From the NCBI RefSeq assembly GCF_000764305.2, contig NW_025945902.1, positions 1 to 64,000 of the forward strand: 64,000 nucleotides of DNA, given 5' to 3'. Shown here piece after piece: positions 13,401 to 22,400 of the stretch. This stretch comes from Hyalella azteca (Eukaryota > Arthropoda > Malacostraca > Amphipoda > Hyalellidae). The notes below the pieces were generated by a model. It did not search any database. It was given only the letters and a program-made list of their open reading frames with translations, and was not told where the DNA came from. Made by a program: the position numbers and the translations under genes. Positions within the stretch are counted from its first letter, which is position 1. Every line of letters begins with the position of its first letter.

Positions 13401-16400
13401 TTGTTTGTAGCGTGAGGCCCTATGCCTCAGGAGTTTGTAACGTGAAGTCCTATGCCTCAGGAGCTTGTAACGTGAAGTCCTATGCCTCAGGAGTTTGAAA
13501 CGTGAGATCCTTTGCCTCAGGAGTTTGTAACGTGAAGTCCTACCGTCAGGAGTTTGTAACGTGAGATCCTTTGCCTCAGGAGTTTGTAACGCGAGGTCCT
13601 TTGCCTCAGGAGTTTGTAACGTGAGATCCTTTGCCTCAGGAGTTTGTAACGCGAGGTCCTTTGCCTCAGGAGTTTGTAACGTGAGATCCTTTGCCTTAGG
13701 AGTTTGTAGCGCGAAGTCCTTTGCCTCAGGAGTTTGTAACGTGAGGTCCTATGGCTCAGGTGGACCTCGGAGGTGACGAGGTGGTGACGCCCCAAGGCAG
13801 CGTGCTGCTGAGGGCGGCTCCTGCCTCGCCTTCGCTGCAGCGTCGTCACGCCACCACGCGATCCCGCTCCTTCCGTGCGACGCTTTTACCTCTTGCTCAT
13901 AATCATATTTTTATTGCGATTTTCAAATGCAATGAACGTTTCAGCAGGGCATTGTTTGTAATTGATTGCCTTATCGTTCGAGTAGTAATATCTATTTATG
14001 TATAAAATCGTTAACCTTACCATTTGAATTAAGTTCGAATACTTTTAATTATTTTTCTAGTTTTACCGTTCTAGTTTTACCATTTTAGTTTTACTGTTCT
14101 AATTTTACCATTCTAGTTTTATCGTTCTTGTTGTACCGTTCTAGTTTTACCATTCTAGTTTTACCGTTCTAGTTTTACCGTTCTAGTTTTACCGTTCTAG
14201 TTTTACGGCTCTAGTTTTACCGTTCTAGTTTTACCGTTCTAGTTTTACCATTCTTGTTTTACCATTTTACTTTCCGTTCATGATGAAGTACATGCCGTAT
14301 AAGTATGAAGTATAAGCCTTGCATGTTTGATGGCAGGTCGTATCTGCAAGTTCCGGCACCTGAAGGGTACAGCAGGCCACCGCAGCAGTCACATCGAGAA
14401 CCTCCGCGACCTCAGCCGCACCACGCCCGGCGAGAGCGACGGCATCGCCTGTGAGTTCAGGACCCTGGGCTCATATTGTGAACCCTGGGGTCAGGAACTG
14501 TTCCTGAATCCAGGGCTCTGTTCCTAGGAACACAGTTCCTCTAGGAACTGTTCCTGTTCCTAGGAACACAGCTCCTCTAGGAACTGTTCCTGTTCCTAGG
14601 AAGACAGCTCCTCTAGGAACTGTTCCTGTTCCTAGGAACACAGTTCCTCTAGGAACTGTTCCTGTTCCTAGGAACACAGCTTCTCTAGGAACTGTTCCTG
14701 TTCCTAGGAACACAGCTCCTCTAGGAACACAGTTCCTCTAGGAACACAGTTCCTCTAGGAACTGTTCCTGTTCCTAGGGAAGACAGTTTCTCACTAGTTT
14801 AGGAAATGTGTTCCTAAACTAGAGAGCAAACCGCAGTCTTCTTGGTGCTCAAAAAACGGGGTTTCAAAGCAAGCAAGAACGAAGTTTACAACGGCTAATC
14901 GAATATGGGTTTGTGTGAAACGAGAAGTGGCTTTTAGAAAAATGTTTTGTAGGATGATAGAAAGCAGTACATAATTGCTCAAAATATTGTATGCAACTTG
15001 AATATGGCTGTGTTATGAGGTACTAGTGCGCAACTGAAATGTTATGCCAGCGCTGTATATATTACGTATGCTTAAGACAACAACGCATTTTCATCAGTAA
15101 TATAAGAACTGCAATTATGTAGAAATGTACGTTCTGATATTATAAGAATCTCTGACAATTTTTCTTATTTGCTCACATCGAAATAAGAAGCAAAGTTTAT
15201 TTATACTGGAGACCTCGCACACCAGTTGATTTTCACTTCTTGCGTTTTTCTCAAGTACGTATTTGGATGGCGTAGGTTCCATAACTTCACCCCTGAATTG
15301 GCCACCGTATGACATTTGTAGGATGACAGTGCGAGTTGAACTTTATTTCTGACAGCTCTAAATCGGAAATAATACTTAAAAGAACTTTTTTCCTCAAACC
15401 AAACAAAAATTTTTTTCCCAAACTACACCAAGTATAGTGCTTCTTTCTAAAATGACTTATTTGGTTTAAACAAGAATGTTTTCATACTAGTTTGTTGATT
15501 TTTTTTTTTTTTTTTTGAAATAAGTAAATAAGAATTGTCGCCTCTCCAGCACTTGAACAATAAAATGTTAATTGAAGTGAAAAGGCTGACCCAAGTCCTT
15601 ATTTGCTATGCACAATTTTATGATACGGTATAGTGTTAAACTGCAGATTTTTTGACCATCAATTAAGAATGAATTCGTTTGGTTGGATTTTTTATCGCAT
15701 TTAATATTTGCTTAACCTGGAATGCGATCGTGTATGGGTGAAAAATATTTCAACTGTCGCCGTTGCTATCAGACCTGACAACATGAGTTGCCATGAGCAG
15801 ACCAAAGTCTAACTTAAGGTTCGTGCAGGCAACAGACCAAGGCCTAACTTAAGGTTGGTGCAGGCAACAGCTCAAGGCCTAACTCAATATTCGTGCAGGC
15901 AACAGACCAAGTCCTAACTTAATATTCGTGCAGGCAACAGACCAAGTCCTAACTTAATATTCGTGCAGGCAACAGACCAAGACCTAACTTAATATTCGTG
16001 CAGGCAACAGTCCTTAAGGTTGGTGCAGGCAACAGACCAAGACCTAACTTAATATTCGTGCAGGCAACAGACAAGACCTAACTCAATATTCGTGCAGGTA
16101 ACAGACCAAGGCCTAACTCAATATTCGTGCAGGCAACAGTCCTTAAGGTTGGTGCAGGCAACAGACCAAGACCTAACTTAATATTCGTGCAGGTAACAGA
16201 CCAAGGCCTAACTTAATATTGTTCGTGCAGGCAACAGCGTGTTCGTGGTGCTGCCGTTGACGGGTGCGGGCGGCAGGGTGACGGTGCTGCAGCACCAGAA
16301 GGGCGGGCGTCTGCCTGACGGCGTCATACCGGCCTTCCTGTGCGGCGCTGCCGTCCAGGACTTCGCCTTCGATCCCTTCGACGAGCACCGCCTCTTCATC

Positions 16401-19400
16401 GGTCAGACTTCAAATCGTCGTCGTAGTCTAAATATTTCAATGGTTATATAATCATAACTACATATATATATATTTATAGATTATATAAGCATAACTTACT
16501 ACCTAAGATAAGTAAAAATATTTTTCAACGATCCCTTCGACGAACACCGCCTCTTCATCGGTCAGAATTCAAATCATCATTGTAGTCTAATTATTTCAAT
16601 GGTTATATAATCATAACTACATATATATATATAGATTATATAAACATAACTTACAACCTAAGATAAGTAAAAATATTTTTCAATGATGATTTTGACGAAC
16701 ACCGCCTCTTCATTGGTCAGAATTCAAATCGTCGTCGTAGTCTAATTCTTTCAATGAATATAGTATAACCTATATAACCTAAGATAAGTAAAAATATTTT
16801 CCAAGTTTCTTTCAAAGATCTTGTCAATTTCATGTAATAATAAGTTATTAATGTCGTTAGCGTGAACGATGTTATGTTAGTATTCGTGTCCAGGTTGTGA
16901 TGACGGCAACGTGCAGCTGTGGCGAGTGCCTGAGGGCGGCCTTCTGCACTCCAGCAACGAGCCTGAGGCAGTCTTGTACCATACCTCTGATAAGGTATAC
17001 ATGCCTCTACCACACCTCTGATAAGGTATACATGCCTCTACCATGCCTCTGATAAGGTATACATGCCTCTACCACACCTCTGATAAGGTATACATGCCTC
17101 TACCACACCTCTGATAAGGTATACATGCCTCTACCACACCTCTGATATGGTATACATGCCTCTACCACACCTCTGATAAGGTATACATGCCTCTACCACA
17201 CCTCTGATAAGGTATACATGCCTCTACCACACCTCTGATAAGGTATACATGCCTCTACCACATGACTGATCTGATTCTCCTCGAAATTTCATAACTATTC
17301 CGCCCAATAGGAATCGATCACTCGGTCGTCCTTCTAAAAAATTAAAAATTGTAGATACGATATTTGTTGAGTTACGCGGACCGAAATTTAATTTTTGACA
17401 TATTATATTTTATCTCTAATTACAATTTTGCGTCAAATAAATGTCAAATTTTGAACGACATTTTGAAACAAATTCAAATTGAAGTTCGAGTGTCCGATCT
17501 GATTCTGCTTGAAATTTTATTTTGAAATTTTGCTTGAGACAGCTGTGGGTAAATTTGAGTGGAGAGCAGTTTATGCTTCTGCGTAATTTGTGTGTAGATT
17601 TTCAGTCAGAATCTGTTGAATAATTCCGTGCATGAACTACGATGATTCCTCCCACGAACTGGGCTCATTGTGTGAATGCCACGACAAACTGCATGGATTA
17701 TTACCTGGTTTGCTGGATTATTACCCTGGATTATTACCCTGGAAGATTACCATGGATTATTACCCTGGAAGATTACCATGAATTATTACCCTGGATTATT
17801 ACCCTGGAAGATTACCATGGATTATTACCATGGATTATTACCCTGGAAGATTACCATGGATTATTACCCTGGATTATTACCATGGATTATTACCCTGGAA
17901 GATTACNCTCCAACACCTTCCAATACTCCATTAACAAAACCTAACAGAGTATGTAGACTGTTGGGTTTGTTGAAATAAATTTTCAAATCAGGATCACGAA
18001 TAGTTATAACGCCTGTCTCTTATACACATCTAGATGTGTATAAGAGACAGACCCTGCCTTCAAATAAGATTTAAGTACATAAATTAACTCACACCAGACA
18101 CTGCAATCAAGTCACGCTTTGTAGGATCGGCTACAGTGTACTACTTATAATGTTTAATTACACTGTTATAGGTAATGAATATGTTGACTTGTGTTGCCGT
18201 GCAGGTGTTCTCGATGTCGTGGTGCTGATAATAACATCGCAATGATCTCATTGTGTTGCCGTGCAGGTGTTCTCGATGTCGTGATGATGATAATAACATC
18301 GTAATGATCTCATTGTGTTGCCGTGCAGGTGTTCTCGATGTCGTGGTCGCCGTGCAATGATCTCATTGTGTTGTCGTGCAGGTGTTCTCGATGTCGTGGT
18401 CGCCGTGCGGCGTGTACCTGGCGACGCTGGCCCGGGACGGGCTGGTGCGCGTGTTGGACCCTCGCAAGAGCGGCGGCGCCTGCAGGGAGGGGCCCTCGCA
18501 CCAGGGCGTCCGGGGCGGCAGGATCCTGTGGGCCAACGACGGCAACTTCATCATCACTTGCGGGGCTTCCAAGTCAGTGCACCCTCGTGTCTCATCTTGT
18601 TTTGCTTACATGGCTAGGAAATTTTGCAGTTCTGCCTGAAATTTCAGCTCCAAAGTTATTAATATGTAAAACGGAAGTGCTTGACACGTCATCATAAAAC
18701 TGAAGTTTTATGACGAGTTTGTTTCGATCCCCTAAAAGTTGAAGAATTTTCAGTGTACCACCTTTTACTGCATGCTAGTCTAATATTTTTATACTCTTAA
18801 CTATAGAAAATAACTGAACTTTGTTTTGTGTGTAACGATAGCCATTCTCACTTTATAGTTCGTTATCGTTAATCGTTGTTGTGGTGTGAGCGCAGGTCAT
18901 CACAGCGCGAGGTGTGCGTGTACCGCAGCAGCGACCTCAGCGCCGCCCTCCACACGCTGCCCCTCGACCAGAGCCCTGCCATCCTCATGCCCACCTACGA
19001 CCCTGACTCCTGTACCCTCTTCCTCACTGCTAAGGTACTATTACCCTTCTACTCTCATGTTATTCATTAATTTACACGGTTGCCGCAATAATTATTCAAG
19101 CGGTTGTTACATGAAGAAAGTTTACTCAAATGACCCTGACTCCTGTACCCTCTTCCTCACTGCTAAGGTACTATTACCCTTCTACTCTCATATTATTCAT
19201 TTATTTACGCAGTATCACGATAATTGTTCACGCGGTAATTACATGAAGAAAGTTTACTCCTAATTAACAACCATTTGTTTCTCCCTGAAGTTCTTCTAAA
19301 TCAAACCAGTACAGCTCTCCTCTGGATAAATTTATTGTAAGTGTTAGCAGAGGTTTACCGTCTCTGTGCTGTCCAAACTCGAATATTATTTCCTTAATAT

Positions 19401-22400
19401 AACTGACAGGGCGAGAGCACCATCCACTGCTACGAGGTTGGCGCTGATGCTCCCTACCTCTTCCCGCTGTCACATCACAAAGCTTCGTCTGTGCATCAGG
19501 TAAATATTGATCATCAATGCTTAGAGTTTTGGACGTGCGAAACTATGCATAATGCTTTATATTAATGAAGAAGTACAAGAACAATTGCTAGCATTTCTCA
19601 CTCTGCTCTGGGAGTACATTTGTCAAATGGTATATATTTTTGGAAGGACTCTTGTCCAGTCTTCCGTGAGCATTGAAGAAAAACCTTTTGTGTAATCTCA
19701 TTCAACTTTGGATCTTATCAAGAATTGTCATATCGTCACGGTTTTTACCGTTGAATGCAGAGATACGAATGTTCTATGTGCGTGTTGGTTGGCCTTGGGC
19801 GTTGTTTATTTCGTAAATTATTCTCAAGGTGCTTCAATCTTGTGAACCAGAGAGTTTACGAGCTGTGAGTTATCTTTTAACTGCATTGCAAAACGTTGTC
19901 GAATAGAACCGAGACTTGTGTGCTATTCTTCTAGTGCCTGACGTTGCCAAATAGACCCAGGACTTTAGTTCTAACCGTAGTGAGCTGAAGTTGCCAAATA
20001 GACCCAGGACTTAAGTTCTAACCGTACTGGCCCTGACTTTGCCAAATAGACACAGGACTTAAGTTTAACAGTACATGGCCTGAAGTTGCCAAGTAGACCC
20101 AGGACTTATGTTCTAACCACACTGAGCTTAAATTGCCAAATAGACCCAGGACTTGAGTTCTAACCGTACAGGGCCTGACGTTGCCAAATAGACCCAGGAC
20201 TTACCGTATGTTCTAACCGTACTGGCCCTGAAGTTGTCAAATAGACCCAGGACTTGAGTTCTAACCGTACTGGGTCTAAAGTTGCCGAGACCCAGGACTT
20301 AAGTTTTAACAGTACTGAGCTTAAGTTGCCTTATAGACCCAGGACTTAAGTTCTAACCATGCAGGGCCTGACGTTGCCAAATAGACCCAGGGCTTAAGTT
20401 CTAACCATGCAGGGCCTGACGTTGCCTTATAGACCCAGGACTTATGTTCTAACCATGCAGGGCCTGACGTTGCCAAATAGACCCAGGACTTATGTTCTAA
20501 CCATGCAGGGCCTGACGTTGCCAAATAGACACAGGGCTTATGTTCTAACCGTACTGGGCCTGATGTTGCCAAAAAGACCCAGGACTTATGTTCTAACCGT
20601 ACTGGGCCTGATGTTGCCAAAACGACCCAGGACTTATGTTCTAACCGTACTGGGCCTGATGTTGCCAAAAAGACCCAGGACTTATGTTCTAACCATGCAG
20701 GGCCTGAAGTTGCCAAAAAGACCCAGGGCTTATGTTCTAACCGTACTGGGCCTGATGTTGCCAAAAAGACCCAGGGCTTATGTTCTAACCGTACTGGGCC
20801 TGATGTTGCGAAAAAGACCCAGGACTTATGTTCTGTTAATATCTGATTGGTCTGCGCTGGTGTTGCCGAATGGTTGTGACGTCACACTTGTTTGGTCGCG
20901 AGATGGCTTTGTGCTGCGCTCTGATTGGTTCGGGGAACGCCGGTAGCCTACGTGGCGTGGGCTAGCTGTAACATGACGCAAGTTGGCGGCAATGCAGTTG
21001 GGGACAGGAGTCTAGCGTGAACCATGATAGGGTGAGCATCTTGCGAGCGTGTGCTATTAAAATGTTCTAACCGTGCAGGGCCTGACGTTCCTACCGAAAC
21101 ACACGTGCGATGTCCGCGCGGTGGAGTTTGCGAGGGCGCTGCGCCTCACCCACAGCACCCTCGAGCCGCTCTCCTTCACCGTGCCCAGAGTCAAGGTGAG
21201 ACCCGTGCTCGTTCCCGCGAGCTTATGTTAACAAAATGTTAATTCGACGTGGCATGATGAGCCAGGTACTTGAAAACATTTACAGAATAGTGATCATTAT
21301 TCATATTTGTACCACCATATTATTAATAATATTTCACCGCAGCGTAGCCGACGAGTTTAGTAATGAATCAACAAGCATCGCTTGTGAATCCGGCGCCAGA
21401 GATAAACTTTTGTTGTGTGGCAACTGCATCGACTAGATACCACATGAGCTTGATCTAAACAACAATCTAATCTAAATTTAAAATACCGGTAGACGTTCAA
21501 TCCGTTAACCTAAATCGAACCTATGCCTCCAATCCATCGAATCTAAACCTGATGAACCAACTAATCCTTCTCATTAAATGCCACAGAAATGAAGATGAAT
21601 AAAAATATTATTGGCGGTCACATCCCTTGACAATGAAAACATCTGAACCTTGCTTGACTGCAGACATGATTGACTTCAGACTTGGTTGACTGCAGACTTG
21701 GTTGAATAGAATAATGGTTAAGTGCAAGTTCCTGGCCAATTATTAGCAATTGCAAAACGTTGTAGTGTGGACGCGGTAGGATCAAACAAAGCTGATGAAT
21801 TCATCTCATTTGCATTTTTAATTCTGAAAAAAATAATTTAGAGGCAAGCTCAACGCGCATTTTCTTCATTTTCATACAAAATGGACTACAGTCTAGCGAG
21901 ATGCATAAAGATATTTGTTTGCAGACGAACCTGTTCCAAGACGACGTGTTCCCTCCGACCGCCGTTACGTGGCAGCCTCGCCTGTCTGCAGCTGAGTGGT
22001 TCTCAGGCCTCAACAGACAACCTCTCCTGGTCTCCCTGCAGCCTGCAGACATGGACACGCGTCAGTTACTAATGATCATTTGATAAACCTTGCACAAAAT
22101 GTCCAAAATCGTGGTACGAAGGCATTCGAATTATTTTAGAATTTATTTCTTGTCTTCATGCAACAATGAAGGAAGTAAATAATTTACATTAGCTATCGTT
22201 TTGACTAAAGTTAATCCTGATCATTTGTGGTAGCTTCTCCTGAAATAAAGTTTCTCAATATCTACAGGTTTGTTTAAACATTGACTAAGAGAATTAAGTG
22301 GTTATTTGTCATCAGAACTTGTATTAATTGTTCTTGTCAATTTGTCATGTCCTTAAGATGATTGGCAATGTTTGTGTACGACAGTGTCGAGCAGCCGGGA

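Noticed and set aside
15785..16230. CRISPR-like appearance of regular 35-bp repeats
   Set aside because: Units are contiguous with no unique spacers, and the genome is eukaryotic with introns.
18013..18050. Palindrome as a natural Tn5-like transposon end
   Set aside because: The exact 19-base engineered mosaic end in both orientations with no spacer is the commercial adapter; natural elements would not show this.
20321..20946. Open frames of 147 and 179 codons
   Set aside because: Products of the 48-bp array in intron 18; the plus-strand frame stops before exon 19 and has no donor.
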